NCBI RefSeq assembly: GCF_004216575.1
Contig: NZ_SGWW01000003.1
Location: forward strand, 186,001-250,000
DNA from: Microcella putealis
Lineage (GTDB): Bacteria > Actinomycetota > Actinomycetes > Actinomycetales > Microbacteriaceae
Direction: 5' to 3'
DNA: 64,000 bases
Shown piece by piece: positions 35,390 to 44,703 of the stretch. Under the pieces are notes generated by a model. That model did no database searches. It worked only from the letters and a program-made list of their open reading frames with translations, and was not told the origin of the DNA. Made by a program: the position numbers and the translations under genes. Each line of letters opens with the position of its first letter. The first letter of the stretch is position 1.

Positions 35390-37654
35390 ATGACGACCCT
35401 TTCCTCCGTGCAGCTTGAGATCGGCGGCATGACGTGCGCCGCCTGCGCCAACCGCGTCGAACGCAGCCTCAACAAGCTTCCCGGCGTCAGCGCGAGCGTC
35501 AACTACGCGACCGAGAAGGCGACCGTCACTCCCGCTCCGGATGCCGACGGCGCGTCCAGCGCGGACCTCGCCGCCCTTATTGCGGCCGTCGAAAAGGCGG
35601 GGTACACGGCGACGCCGGTGGCCCCGCCGACCGAGCCCCGCGCATCCATGTCGCCGGATGCGGGCGCGAGCGATCCGCTCGCCGCCGCCCGGCAGCGACT
35701 CGCGATCGTCGTCGCGCTCACCGTGCCCGTGCTGCTGCTGTCGATGGTGCCGGTGCTGCAGTTCCCGAACTGGCAGTGGCTGGTGCTCGCCCTGGCGGCG
35801 CCCGTCGCGGTCTGGGGGGCGTGGCCGTTCCACCGCGCAGCCGTCGTCAACGCGCGGCACGGCGCCGCCACCATGGACACGCTGATCTCCACCGGTGTCG
35901 CCGCGGCCTTCCTGTGGAGCCTGTACGCGCTCTTCTTCGGCGAGGCCGGCATGACCGGAATGGTCATGGACCTGCAGTTGTTCGGCAACCCCGACGCCGG
36001 CGCGCACGAGATCTACCTCGAGGTCGCGGCGGCCGTTACCGCCTTCATGTTGACCGGCCGCTACCTCGAGGCGAAGGCCAAGCGGGCGAGCGGTGAGGCG
36101 CTGCGCGCCCTGCTCGAGCTCGCCGCGACCGACGCGGCGGTGCTGCGCGACGGGGGCGAAGTGCGGATTCCCGCCGCCCAGTTGGTTGTGGGCGACCGCT
36201 TCGTGGTGCGCCCCGGCGATACCATCGCCACCGACGGTCTCGTGCGCGACGGCGCGACGGCGATCGACACCTCGGTCATGACGGGCGAGAGCGTGCCCGT
36301 CGAGATTGGCGTCGACACCCGCGTCGTCGGCGGCACGGTCAACGTCGGCCCCGGCGTCATCGTCGTCGAGGCAACCCGGGTGGGCGCCGACACCGAGCTC
36401 GCCCGCCTCGGGCGTCTCGTCGAAGAGGCCCAGACCGGCAAGGCTCGCGTGCAGCGGCTCGCCGACCGCGTCTCGGGCATTTTCGTGCCCGTCGTCATGG
36501 TGCTTTCGCTGGTCGCATTGCTGGGCTGGCTACTCGTGGGCGGCACGGTCGAGCAGGCCTTCACGGCCGCCGTGACGACCCTGATCATCGCGTGCCCCTG
36601 CGCGCTCGGCCTCGCCACGCCGACCGCGCTGCTCGTCGGAACGGGGCGCGGCTCGCAGCTCGGAATCCTCATTCGCGGGCCCGAGGTGCTCGAGCAGACG
36701 CGACGCGTCGACACCGTCGTGCTCGACAAGACCGGCACCCTCACGAGCGGCCGCATGAGTGTCACCGCGATCGACCCGGCCGCCGGCGTCGCCGAGGCGA
36801 GCCTGCTGGGGCGGGCGGCCGCGGCGGAAAGCGGCAGCGTGCATCCGGTCGCCGCGGCGATCATCGCCGCCGCCCGCGAGGCGGGCGTGGCGGCCCCCGA
36901 GTCGGAGGGCTTTCAGGCGCACGACGGTGCCGGCGTGAGCGCCGTCGTCGACGGCAGCGCGGTCGCGGTCGGTCGCGCCGGCTGGCTCGCCGAGACATGG
37001 TCGGTCGAGATTCCGGATGCGGCACTCGCGTCGATCACGGACCGCGAGTCGGCAGGCATGACCGTCGTCGCGGTCGTGATTGACGGGCAGTTTGCGGGGT
37101 CGCTGGCGATCGCCGACGCGGTACGACCGGAGGCCACAGCAACCATCGAACGGTTGCGGGCACTGGGCCTCGAACCCGTGCTGCTCACCGGAGACAACGC
37201 CGGAGCCGCCGAACGCGTGGCCGCCGAACTCGGCATCGACGACGTACGCGCGGGCGTCACCCCCGTCGGCAAGCTCGACACCATTCGGGCGCTGCAGGCC
37301 GACGGTCGGGTGGTGGCGATGGTCGGCGACGGCGTCAACGACGCGGCGGCGCTCGCCGCGGCTGACCTCGGCATCGCGATGGGCTCGGGCACCGACGCGG
37401 CGATGGCGGCCAGCGACCTGACGATCGTCTCGGGCGACCTCGCCCTCGTGCCCGACGCGATTCGCCTCGCCCGGCGCACCCTGCGCACCATCGTGGGCAA
37501 CCTGTTCTGGGCGTTTGGCTACAACACGGCGGCGATTCCGGTTGCGATGCTGGGCTTGCTCAGCCCTGTGCTCGCGGCGCTCGCGATGGCGGTGTCGAGC
37601 CTGTTCGTGCTCGGCAACTCGCTGCGGCTGCGCGGCTTCGCACCCCACCGGTAG
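35390..37654 (+). CDS. copA: Copper-exporting P1B-type ATPase CopA
   Basis: A 754-aa membrane pump that exports Cu(I). One N-terminal metal-binding domain has GMTCAACANR. The actuator loop holds VMTGESVPVE, membrane helix 6 carries the CPC motif in IACPCALGLATPTA, the phosphorylation site is DKTGTLTSG, and the ATP hinge is MVGDGVNDAAAL. The ATG at 35390 follows a -10-like hexamer by six bases, suggesting a leaderless message. CPC plus the HMA sequence favours copper over zinc or cadmium. Confidence 0.95.
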   Translation: MTTLSSVQLEIGGMTCAACANRVERSLNKLPGVSASVNYATEKATVTPAPDADGASSADLAALIAAVEKAGYTATPVAPPTEPRASMSPDAGASDPLAAARQRLAIVVALTVPVLLLSMVPVLQFPNWQWLVLALAAPVAVWGAWPFHRAAVVNARHGAATMDTLISTGVAAAFLWSLYALFFGEAGMTGMVMDLQLFGNPDAGAHEIYLEVAAAVTAFMLTGRYLEAKAKRASGEALRALLELAATDAAVLRDGGEVRIPAAQLVVGDRFVVRPGDTIATDGLVRDGATAIDTSVMTGESVPVEIGVDTRVVGGTVNVGPGVIVVEATRVGADTELARLGRLVEEAQTGKARVQRLADRVSGIFVPVVMVLSLVALLGWLLVGGTVEQAFTAAVTTLIIACPCALGLATPTALLVGTGRGSQLGILIRGPEVLEQTRRVDTVVLDKTGTLTSGRMSVTAIDPAAGVAEASLLGRAAAAESGSVHPVAAAIIAAAREAGVAAPESEGFQAHDGAGVSAVVDGSAVAVGRAGWLAETWSVEIPDAALASITDRESAGMTVVAVVIDGQFAGSLAIADAVRPEATATIERLRALGLEPVLLTGDNAGAAERVAAELGIDDVRAGVTPVGKLDTIRALQADGRVVAMVGDGVNDAAALAAADLGIAMGSGTDAAMAASDLTIVSGDLALVPDAIRLARRTLRTIVGNLFWAFGYNTAAIPVAMLGLLSPVLAALAMAVSSLFVLGNSLRLRGFAPHR

Positions 37655-37675
37655 CGCCGCGTCGGCGCCCGGCGC

Positions 37676-38869
37676 TTAGCGGCCGGCGGCGTCAGCGCAG
37701 CGGTCGGCGTCGGGCGCGAATCGCACCCACTGCGGCAGCTCGGCGACGAACTGCTGGCGAATGTCGGCGTCGGCCCCCACCCTCCAGTCGACCTCGTCGT
37801 CAACCTCGACCTCGTACTTGTTCCACTCGAACCAGTTGATCATCGCCAACTGCGGGAAGCGTTCGGCGGTGTCGGGGCTGAACACCTGACTCCACCACGA
37901 GCGCTTGATCTCGAGCGCCCGTTCGGCCGGAGCATCCGAGGTGACAAACGCGGCCGTCTCAGGGATGGCCAGCGGCTTGCCCGCCGTCACGCCGTAGTCG
38001 GCGTAAAAGTCAGGAATCGCCGAGTCGTCGCCGCCCGCACCCACGTATGTGCCCGTGAGCTGATCGGCGAACTTGCCGGGCTCGGCCACCTCGTTCTCGC
38101 CCCACGGGTGCGTGTCACCCCAGTGGTAGAGCGACATGCCGACCCAGTCGACGACGTCGTCGCCCGGGTAGTACGGGGCGTAGGGGTCGTCGGCCATCGA
38201 GAGCACGCCGTCGTCGTCGGTGTCGAGTAGGCGGAAGTCGGGCGAGGTGCGCGTCGACTCGAACTCGCCCCCGGCGAAGGGGTAGCCGCCGCCGTAGTTG
38301 GGTGCCCACATCGTGGCAACGCCCGGCGCCCGCTCGTCGAGCGTTTCGGCGACGAGTCGGAACGACTCGCGATACGCGGTCGGCTGCTGCCCCCAGGCGT
38401 ACCACGAGCCGTTCATCTCGTGGGCGTAGCGCAGGATCACCGGCACCCCGGTATCGCTGATCTCGCCGAGCAGTGCCGCGATGTCGTCGGCAACGTCGGG
38501 CGTCACGGCGCCGAGTCCCCCACGCGGTTCGAGCGTGACCAGCAGCGACGAGTTCTCGCCGCGTACCTGGGTGGCGGCGGCGCGGAGGTTGTCGCGATCC
38601 TCATCGTCGAAGGGCACGTCGCTGAACACGACCGCGGTCGCCGGTGCCGCGCCCAGCTGATCGGAGAACTCGGCCAGCGTCTCGGAACCCCAGTCGAGGT
38701 TCACCCCGACGATCGCCCCGCTCGACGGCACAACACTCGAGGCGTCGACCCGGCACGACGTAAACAGCGTCGTCCCCGGTTCGCGCGTTGACTGGCCCAG
38801 GTACGTCGCGCCCACCGTCACCACGGCGAGCAGCGCGATACCGACGATCGCCCCCCGGCGCATGCTCAT
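37676..38869 (-). CDS. Secreted glycoside hydrolase family 26 (mannanase-like)
   Basis: A 397-aa extracytoplasmic enzyme with an N-terminal signal anchor (residues 5-25). The motif RYAHEMNGSWYAWG carries the acid/base Glu of GH26, and IPETAAF fits the nucleophile Glu. Family members hydrolyse beta-mannan or related beta-glucans. No carbohydrate-binding module or transporter is adjacent, so the substrate is uncertain. It is convergent with copA across 21 bases and shows no obvious operon partner. Confidence 0.87.
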   Translation of the reverse strand: MSMRRGAIVGIALLAVVTVGATYLGQSTREPGTTLFTSCRVDASSVVPSSGAIVGVNLDWGSETLAEFSDQLGAAPATAVVFSDVPFDDEDRDNLRAAATQVRGENSSLLVTLEPRGGLGAVTPDVADDIAALLGEISDTGVPVILRYAHEMNGSWYAWGQQPTAYRESFRLVAETLDERAPGVATMWAPNYGGGYPFAGGEFESTRTSPDFRLLDTDDDGVLSMADDPYAPYYPGDDVVDWVGMSLYHWGDTHPWGENEVAEPGKFADQLTGTYVGAGGDDSAIPDFYADYGVTAGKPLAIPETAAFVTSDAPAERALEIKRSWWSQVFSPDTAERFPQLAMINWFEWNKYEVEVDDEVDWRVGADADIRQQFVAELPQWVRFAPDADRCADAAGR

Positions 38870-38941
38870 GCGAAAAACCCCCCCGCACACGACCCTATGT
38901 CGCCGGGGCCGTCGGCGGCGGCCCCGCATTCGGGGGAGCGC

Positions 38942-40702
38942 TTACCGGATGTGCGGGGCGCTCTCTGCGCGGACGGCCGGCATTCCGAGCGCGACCGGCC
39001 CGCCGGGCAGGCGCAGCGCCGCCGGCGCGTGCGCGGGCACGACGGGGGAGCGGGGCGCGACGGGGGCGACGGGAACGTAAGCGTCCCCGAGAGCGGGACG
39101 CGCATCCGCCTCGCCCTTGTTGGGCCAGAGCGCGAAGGCGCGCTCGGCCTGGGCGGTGATCGTGAGCGAGGGGTTGACGCCGAGGTTCGCCGAGACGGTC
39201 GAGCCGTCGACGATGTGCAGGCCCTCGTGGCCGAAGGCGCGGTGGTAGGCGTCGACGACGCCGGTCTCGGGTGCGTCGCCAATGGGGGCGCCGCCGAGGA
39301 AGTGCGCCGTCATGGGGACGTTGGCGACCTCGCCCACGCCGGACTCGGGGAAGCCGCGCATGTGTCGCGCCATCAGACGGTAGGCGCGGTTGGCCTCGGG
39401 GATCCACGTCGGGTTCGGCTCGCCGTGGCCCTGACGACTGCGCAGGCGCACGCGCCCGCCGCGCTTGCGCGTCGCCGACACCGTCAGCGAGTTGTCACGG
39501 CTCTGCATGACGAGCGCCACAATCGAGCGGTTCGACCACGAGCCGATGCCAAAGAGGATCGAGGCGACGCGGCCCGGGTGCCGCACCACCTGGCCGAGCC
39601 AGCGCAGCCAGCGCGGGGTGCGCCCGCCGCCGTCGACCATGACCGTGGCGAGCAGAGCCATCAGATTGGAACCGTCACCGTAGCGGCAGGGCTCGATGTG
39701 CGTCTGCTCGTCGACGTGAATCGACGAGGTGATCGCGACTCCACGGGTGAAGTCGACATCTTTGCGGTTGCGCCAGCGGGTGGTCGCGCCGCCGAGCGCC
39801 TCGGAGTTCGTGCGGGTGAGCTCGCCCAGTCGGTCAGAGAGCTGCGGCAGGTCCCCGTGCACCTTCGCCGCGTGCAGCAGCTGCTGGGTGCCCCAGGCGC
39901 CGGCCGCGACGACGACCTGGCCCGCACTGAAGCGCCGCTCGCCGCCCGGCCCGGGCCCCGTCGTGCGGGTCATCAGCTCGTAGCCACCGCCGTCGCGGGG
40001 CCGGATGCGCGTCACCGACGTGCGCTCGATCACCTCAGCCCCCGCGCTCTCGGCCAGGTGCAGGTAGTTCTTGACGAGCGTGTTCTTCGCGTTGTGCCGG
40101 CACCCGGTCATGCACTCGCCGCACTCGCGGCAGCCCGCCCGCGCCGGGCCGGCGCCGCCGAAGTAGGGGTCGGGGCTTTCGACGCCCGCGCCCTCGCCGA
40201 AGAACACACCGACCGGCGTGCGACGGAAGGTGTCGCTGACGCCGAGGTCGGCGGCGACCTTCTGCATGACCTCGTCGGCGGGGGTGATCGTCGGGTTGTC
40301 AACCACGCCGAGCATGCGGCTCGCCTGGTCGTAGTAGGGGTCGAGCTCGGCCTTCCAGTCGGTGATGTGCGCCCACTGCCGATCTCGGAAGAACGCATCC
40401 GACCGCGGCCGGTACAGCGTGTTCGCGTACACGAGCGAGCCGCCACCGACACCTGCCCCGGCGAGGATGATCACGTCGCCGAGCAGGTGGATGCGCTGGA
40501 TTCCGAGACAGCCGATCGCGGGCGCCCACAGGAACTTCCGCACGTCCCAACTGGTGTGCGCGAACTCGTCGTCGGCGAAGCGGCGACCGGCCTCGAGAAC
40601 GGCGACCGAGTATCCCTTCTCGGTCAGGCGCAGCGCGGCGACCGAGCCGCCGAACCCTGACCCGACAACCACGACGTCGTAGTGCCGTTCGGGCGCACCC
40701 AT
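38942..40702 (-). CDS. GMC-family FAD-dependent oxidoreductase with Cys-rich insert
   Basis: A 586-aa flavoenzyme. The N-terminal FAD motif is VVVGSGFGGSVAALRL, and the C-terminal conserved block is HIVDGSTVSANLGVNPSLTITA. A ferredoxin-like cluster, GCRECGECMTGC, lies at about residues 180-195, as in cholesterol-oxidase-type and related alcohol dehydrogenases of this subgroup. It begins 5 bases after the aldehyde dehydrogenase stop, so the pair probably converts an alcohol or sterol-like compound via an aldehyde to an acid. The substrate is unknown. The C-terminal 40 residues are Pro/Ala-rich and may be unstructured. Confidence 0.88.
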   Translation of the reverse strand: MGAPERHYDVVVVGSGFGGSVAALRLTEKGYSVAVLEAGRRFADDEFAHTSWDVRKFLWAPAIGCLGIQRIHLLGDVIILAGAGVGGGSLVYANTLYRPRSDAFFRDRQWAHITDWKAELDPYYDQASRMLGVVDNPTITPADEVMQKVAADLGVSDTFRRTPVGVFFGEGAGVESPDPYFGGAGPARAGCRECGECMTGCRHNAKNTLVKNYLHLAESAGAEVIERTSVTRIRPRDGGGYELMTRTTGPGPGGERRFSAGQVVVAAGAWGTQQLLHAAKVHGDLPQLSDRLGELTRTNSEALGGATTRWRNRKDVDFTRGVAITSSIHVDEQTHIEPCRYGDGSNLMALLATVMVDGGGRTPRWLRWLGQVVRHPGRVASILFGIGSWSNRSIVALVMQSRDNSLTVSATRKRGGRVRLRSRQGHGEPNPTWIPEANRAYRLMARHMRGFPESGVGEVANVPMTAHFLGGAPIGDAPETGVVDAYHRAFGHEGLHIVDGSTVSANLGVNPSLTITAQAERAFALWPNKGEADARPALGDAYVPVAPVAPRSPVVPAHAPAALRLPGGPVALGMPAVRAESAPHIR

Positions 40703-40707
40703 CTCGC

Positions 40708-42405
40708 TCAGCCCTTCCGGTAGCTGTCGATCGCCGCAGCCCCGAGCGGGGCGGCGATCGCCCACGAGTCGATGCCCGCGAAACGCGTGAGCCTGCGGGC
40801 CGTGACGTGCGCCGTGCGGTTGTCGACGAACCACAGCGGCGTGGGCCAGAGTCGCCACGGTCCGTACCCCACGGTGCGTTCGACGTGTTCGGGGTCGAGC
40901 AGCAGCGCATTGTGTACGACCCCGATGCCGCTGCCGACGTTCTCGATCGTGTGGCCGGGGAAGGCGCCCCAGGTCGCGGCCGGCATGCCGAACAGCGGGC
41001 CCACCCAGCTGTTCACGCCGATCGTCCCGTAGTGCAGCTTCGCGATCGCCCACTCGACACGGTTCTCGAGCTCGTCGATCGTGCGCGGGTGAATCACGAG
41101 ACCGGCGCCGAGCGTGCCCGCGAGCTTCTCGTTGCAGAAGGTGACCGCGGCATCCAGAAAAGAGGCGGGGTCGTCGGCGGGCGCAGCCAGCCGCACGACG
41201 CCGAGAACCGGGCCGAAGGCCTCCGTCGTGAACAGGTGCTCGTCGGCGTTCGACGCGTCGAGGTGGTCGACCAGCGTGCGCGGCGCCTCGGGGTCGCCGC
41301 CCAGCACGTTCGCGTCGGGGTGCGCGCTGATCGCCGCGAGTTGGCGGTCGGATGCTCCGGGATAGTACGCGCGGCGGGTCGGCGCGTCGCGCAGGTGGTC
41401 GCGCAGCGCGTCGACGAACGCGTCGGCCTGCGGCCAGTCGGCGGGGATCACGACGATCTGCGTGGCGACGCAGTTGAAGCCGGAATTGTGCAGGCGCTGG
41501 GTGGCCAGGTTGCGGGCGGCCGCGTCGACCTCGTCGTCGGTCCACTCGTCGTCGGGCACCACGATGGCGGGTCCGACGCCGCCGAGCTCGCTGCTGAAGG
41601 GCTTGTCGACGAGGCGCTCGCCGGTGGCGCGACGGCGCGCCCCCTCGTCGCCGGTGCCGAAGATGATGGCGTCGTGCGTCGTCTTACTGCCGGTGATGTG
41701 CACCGCATCGACATCGGGGTGATGCACGAGGGCCTGGCCGATGTCGGCACCACCGACGGTGATGCGCACGACGTCCATGTCGATGAGGGGCGCGAACGCC
41801 TGCTCGAGGGCCTCGGCGATGCGGCCATTCACCGGGTTGAGCTTCACGATGGTGGCGCTCGCCTCGCTGTACAGGGTGCTCAGCACGTCGAGGGCGGGGA
41901 TGCCGCTGACGTTGCCGGCGCCGAGAACGGCGGTGACGCGGGGTGCGCGGTTCGGGTTGCGCAGCGCGCGGGCGATGCCGTCGCGGGCGGTGTCGAGGTC
42001 GACACCGGGGCGCAGCCAGACGTCGGCGCTGAAGCCGGCGAGCACGACGTCTTTCGGAAGGTAAGGGAAGGCGCGCACGGTGATGCGGCCCCCGGGCGCG
42101 CCCCCGATCTCGACCTCGTCGAGCGGGCTCTTGCCCTTCTCGACGAGCTTCAGCGTCTTCTCGAGCGCGCTCGTCGCGGTGATCAGCGCGTACGGGCCGC
42201 TCGACCACTCTTCGCCCGCGGGAGGCGTGCGCGGGTCGATGTCTTTGACCGCGCAGGCGGCCTCAACCCACTCGGCGGCGACGGCGAGCGTGGCGCTGCG
42301 CACCTCGCGCAGCAGGGCGCGCTTGCGGGCGAGCGGCAGGGCGATCCATGCCGCGGCGCCGGCGCGCAGGGTAGTGAGCTCGTCGTCGAGTGCGGGGTCA
42401 GACAA
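40708..42405 (-). CDS. Aldehyde dehydrogenase superfamily protein
   Basis: A 565-aa NAD(P)-dependent dehydrogenase, longer than the usual 480-500. The nucleophile Cys is in HNSGFNCVATQ, the general base Glu in SSELGGVGPAIV, and the cofactor region in VHITGSKTTHD. I place the start at a TTG (42405) because GGAGGAG lies five bases upstream; another TTG at 42426 has no ribosome binding site. The 3' end is coupled to the GMC oxidoreductase, suggesting consecutive steps on one substrate. Confidence 0.88.
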   Translation of the reverse strand: MSDPALDDELTTLRAGAAAWIALPLARKRALLREVRSATLAVAAEWVEAACAVKDIDPRTPPAGEEWSSGPYALITATSALEKTLKLVEKGKSPLDEVEIGGAPGGRITVRAFPYLPKDVVLAGFSADVWLRPGVDLDTARDGIARALRNPNRAPRVTAVLGAGNVSGIPALDVLSTLYSEASATIVKLNPVNGRIAEALEQAFAPLIDMDVVRITVGGADIGQALVHHPDVDAVHITGSKTTHDAIIFGTGDEGARRRATGERLVDKPFSSELGGVGPAIVVPDDEWTDDEVDAAARNLATQRLHNSGFNCVATQIVVIPADWPQADAFVDALRDHLRDAPTRRAYYPGASDRQLAAISAHPDANVLGGDPEAPRTLVDHLDASNADEHLFTTEAFGPVLGVVRLAAPADDPASFLDAAVTFCNEKLAGTLGAGLVIHPRTIDELENRVEWAIAKLHYGTIGVNSWVGPLFGMPAATWGAFPGHTIENVGSGIGVVHNALLLDPEHVERTVGYGPWRLWPTPLWFVDNRTAHVTARRLTRFAGIDSWAIAAPLGAAAIDSYRKG

Positions 42406-42481
42406 CGGGGCTCCTCCAGCGCCCAATGGGCGCAGTTCAGCGGTGAACGGTGGGTGTCAGCGTACTCGCGGGCGCTGAGTT

Positions 42482-43159
42482 TCAGGCGTCGGCGGGGGCG
42501 AGGCCGATCAGTTCGCGCAGCTCGGCGACGGTGTCGACGGTGGCGATGGCGTGGTCAAACTCGCCGTCTTGGGCGTAGCCCCAGCTGACCCCGATGGCGG
42601 GAATGCCGTGGGCGGCGGAGCCCTCGATGTCGTGGATGCGGTCGCCAATCATCACGGGACGGCTCAGGTCGGCGCCGATCGCCTTCAGACGCACGAGCGC
42701 CTCGGCGACGACGTCGGCCTTCGCGCTGCGCACCTCGTCGGCCGATGCGCCGGTGATCACGTCGAAGTGGTGGGCGATGGTGAAGTGTTCGAGCATGAGG
42801 GTCGCGGGCGTTTCGGGTTTCGAGGTGGCGAGGCTGAGAGGCAGGGGCGAGGCGCCGATGTCGGCGACGAACAGCCCCATGTCGGGAAACAGCGTCGAGT
42901 CGTAGGCACCCTGGTCGAGGTACTGCTGGCGGTACACCTCGAGGGCGCGGGCCTGCTGCTCGTCGTTCATGCCGGCGCGGTCGCGAAACGACTCGAGAAT
43001 CGGCGGGCCCACCCACGCGAGCAGCTCGGCGTCGCTCGGCACGGGAAGCTCGAGAGCGACGAAGGTGCGCTTCAGGGTGTCGATGATGCCGGGCGCCGAG
43101 TCGACGATCGTGCCGTCGAGGTCGAGCAGGATCGCGGTGTACGGGTACGGGGTGCTCAC
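42482..43159 (-). CDS. HAD-superfamily hydrolase, phosphoglycolate phosphatase-like
   Basis: A 225-aa phosphatase with HAD motif I in LLDLDGTIVDS, motif II in LATSKPE and motif IV in MIGDRIHDIEG, plus an alpha-helical cap. It resembles Gph and related nucleotide or glycolate phosphatases. TAGGCT ends six bases before the GTG start, a leaderless arrangement. It lies 76 bases after the ALDH gene in the same direction but has its own promoter. The substrate is not predictable. Confidence 0.88.
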   Translation of the reverse strand: MSTPYPYTAILLDLDGTIVDSAPGIIDTLKRTFVALELPVPSDAELLAWVGPPILESFRDRAGMNDEQQARALEVYRQQYLDQGAYDSTLFPDMGLFVADIGASPLPLSLATSKPETPATLMLEHFTIAHHFDVITGASADEVRSAKADVVAEALVRLKAIGADLSRPVMIGDRIHDIEGSAAHGIPAIGVSWGYAQDGEFDHAIATVDTVAELRELIGLAPADA

Positions 43160-43260
43160 CGCTCGAGCCTAGGCGGGCGGGCTGGGTGCTCCGCCGCGCG
43201 AGGGCTGAAGCTGCGCGTGTGCCGCGCTGGCCTGGACGCGCTCGCCGCGCTGAGCTCAGC

Positions 43261-43315
43261 GAGTTGCCCCTTGTGGTCGAGCCTGCCGAGAGAGGGCGGC
43301 CACCAGGGGCAACTC
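43261..43315. repeat. Inverted-repeat element A
   Basis: GAGTTGCCCCTTGTGG (43261-43276) faces CCACCAGGGGCAACTC (43300-43315), 15 of 16 bases complementary, around a 23-base centre. It lies in the 406-base gap between the HAD gene and nucS, which contains no credible gene. Together with element B it makes this gap unusual. A mobile miniature element or a hairpin terminator are the main options. Confidence 0.65.
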
Positions 43316-43413
43316 AGCGGGTGGGCGGCCGCGGCGCACAACTCGGCTGGCGGATGGAGGCGAGGCGGGCGTTCCGTGAGATGCGCGAACGGCGCGAGCC
43401 GCGCATCCACGTT

Positions 43414-43495
43414 GTCACAAGTGCGCCGAATGGTCAGTTGTGGGGGCCACCTCGCGGGGATACCCCCCAACTGACCGTTCACGGAACTCTGTGAC
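43414..43495. repeat. Inverted-repeat element B
   Basis: An 82-base imperfect inverted repeat. Outer arms begin GTCACA (43414) and end TGTGAC (43495). The inner arms GGTCAGTTGTGGGG (43432-43445) and CCCCCCAACTGACC (43463-43476) match at 13 of 14 positions. The layout of terminal GTCACA ends and nested arms resembles a miniature inverted-repeat element. It sits 71 bases from the nucS stop and could also act as a terminator. Confidence 0.65.
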
Positions 43496-43565
43496 GCGCG
43501 ACGGCTGCGGCGTCTGCGTGGCGGCCGCAGTAGGCGCGCGGCGTCGGTACAGGCCCTCCGATCGC

Positions 43566-44261
43566 TCAAAACAGGCGCGGCACCCCGTCGTCGATGCCGC
43601 GCATCGCGTCGTAGTCGAGCAGCAGGCAGCGGATGCCGCGGTCCTCCGCGAGGGTGCGCGCCTGCGGTGTGATCTCTTGCGCCGCGAAGATGCCGGCGAC
43701 GGGGGCGAGCAGCGGGTCACGGTTCATCAGTTCGAGGTACCGGGTGAGCTGCTCGACCCCGTCGATGCCGCCGCGGCGCTTGATCTCGATCGCGACGGAT
43801 GCGCCCACCGCGTCACGGGCGAGGATGTCGACCGGCCCGATCGCCGTCATGTACTCGCGGCGCACGAGCGTGTACCCGTCGCCGGCGAGCTCGATCTGCT
43901 CGGCGAGCAGCTTCTGTAGGTGCGCCTCGACGCCGTCCTTTTGCAGTCCAGGGTCGACGCCGAGCTCGTGCGCGGTGTCGTGCAGCGTCTCGTAGATGGA
44001 GACGACCAGCATGTCGGCGGTTTTTGCGTGCGTGACGCGCCAGAGTTCGGTGACCCCCGCATCCCTTTGGTCGTCATCGGGTTCGTGCACGGTCAGGGTG
44101 CACGGCGGGCTCATCCAGTTGAGCGGCTTGTAGCTGCCGCCGTCGGAGTGCACGAGCAGCGACCCGTCGTTCTTGTGGATGAGCAACCGCGTCGCGAGCG
44201 GAAGGTGCGCCTGCAGGCGGCCGGCATAGTCAACGGAGCAGCGGGCAATGACGAGACGCAC
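43566..44261 (-). CDS. nucS: Endonuclease NucS (EndoMS mismatch repair)
   Basis: A 231-aa mismatch-specific endonuclease that replaces MutS/MutL in Actinobacteria. The N-terminal DNA-binding domain opens [16 protein letters not shown]. The C-terminal RecB-like nuclease holds GPVDILARD and [16 protein letters not shown] with the catalytic Asp, Glu and Lys. TAGGCT lies six bases before the GTG start, so it is probably leaderless and diverges from the gene at 44305 across 43 bases. Length is normal. Confidence 0.95.
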   Translation of the reverse strand: MRLVIARCSVDYAGRLQAHLPLATRLLIHKNDGSLLVHSDGGSYKPLNWMSPPCTLTVHEPDDDQRDAGVTELWRVTHAKTADMLVVSIYETLHDTAHELGVDPGLQKDGVEAHLQKLLAEQIELAGDGYTLVRREYMTAIGPVDILARDAVGASVAIEIKRRGGIDGVEQLTRYLELMNRDPLLAPVAGIFAAQEITPQARTLAEDRGIRCLLLDYDAMRGIDDGVPRLF

Positions 44262-44304
44262 CCGCCCAGCCTAGGCGTGTGGATGGGGCGTTTAGTCTCG
44301 CCGG

Positions 44305-44703
44305 GTGAGAGCGGGAGTGCGGGTGATCGTGGTCGGTGTGCTGACGCGCGTGCAACTGCGGGCGGCGCTCGCCGAGGCGGGTGTGCAGTTCAATTCCTAT
44401 GCCGAAACGCTGCTCGACAGCACAGTGTTCGACGATCCGTCACCGCAGACGGTCGCCGTCGTCGAGCGGTCGGTGGCCGAGCTCGGCCTACTCGACGGCG
44501 GAACCATGCCCGAGGTTTTCGCCGCCGCGCAGGCGCGCGGGCTCGCCCTGTGCCCGCCGGGCGACACATTCTTATTCAGTGTGGCGGCCACCAATCAGGA
44601 CACGGCGCTACGGCAGGAGGTCGCGCAGGTGCGGGCGGGCCTTCATGGCGTGAATGACGAGCTCGTTTCCACTGTCGAAAACGAGGACCACTGTCTCGAG
44701 TAG
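44305..44703 (+). CDS. Conserved actinobacterial hypothetical protein, probably 3'-truncated
   Basis: A 132-residue reading frame starting GTG, with TAGTCT six bases upstream (leaderless). The first 90 residues (GVLTRVQLRAALAEAGVQFNS onwards) look like a conserved family of unknown function. From about residue 102 onward, the frame runs antisense over the 3' part of the toxin gene at 44608-44847, and the sequence loses any family look. I infer that the toxin-antitoxin module entered the 3' end of this gene. Confidence 0.6.
   Translation: MRAGVRVIVVGVLTRVQLRAALAEAGVQFNSYAETLLDSTVFDDPSPQTVAVVERSVAELGLLDGGTMPEVFAAAQARGLALCPPGDTFLFSVAATNQDTALRQEVAQVRAGLHGVNDELVSTVENEDHCLE

Noticed and set aside
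43156..43569. 137-codon minus-strand frame across the HAD-nucS gap
   Set aside because: Composition is Arg/Pro-rich and the frame crosses both inverted-repeat elements; nothing suggests translation.
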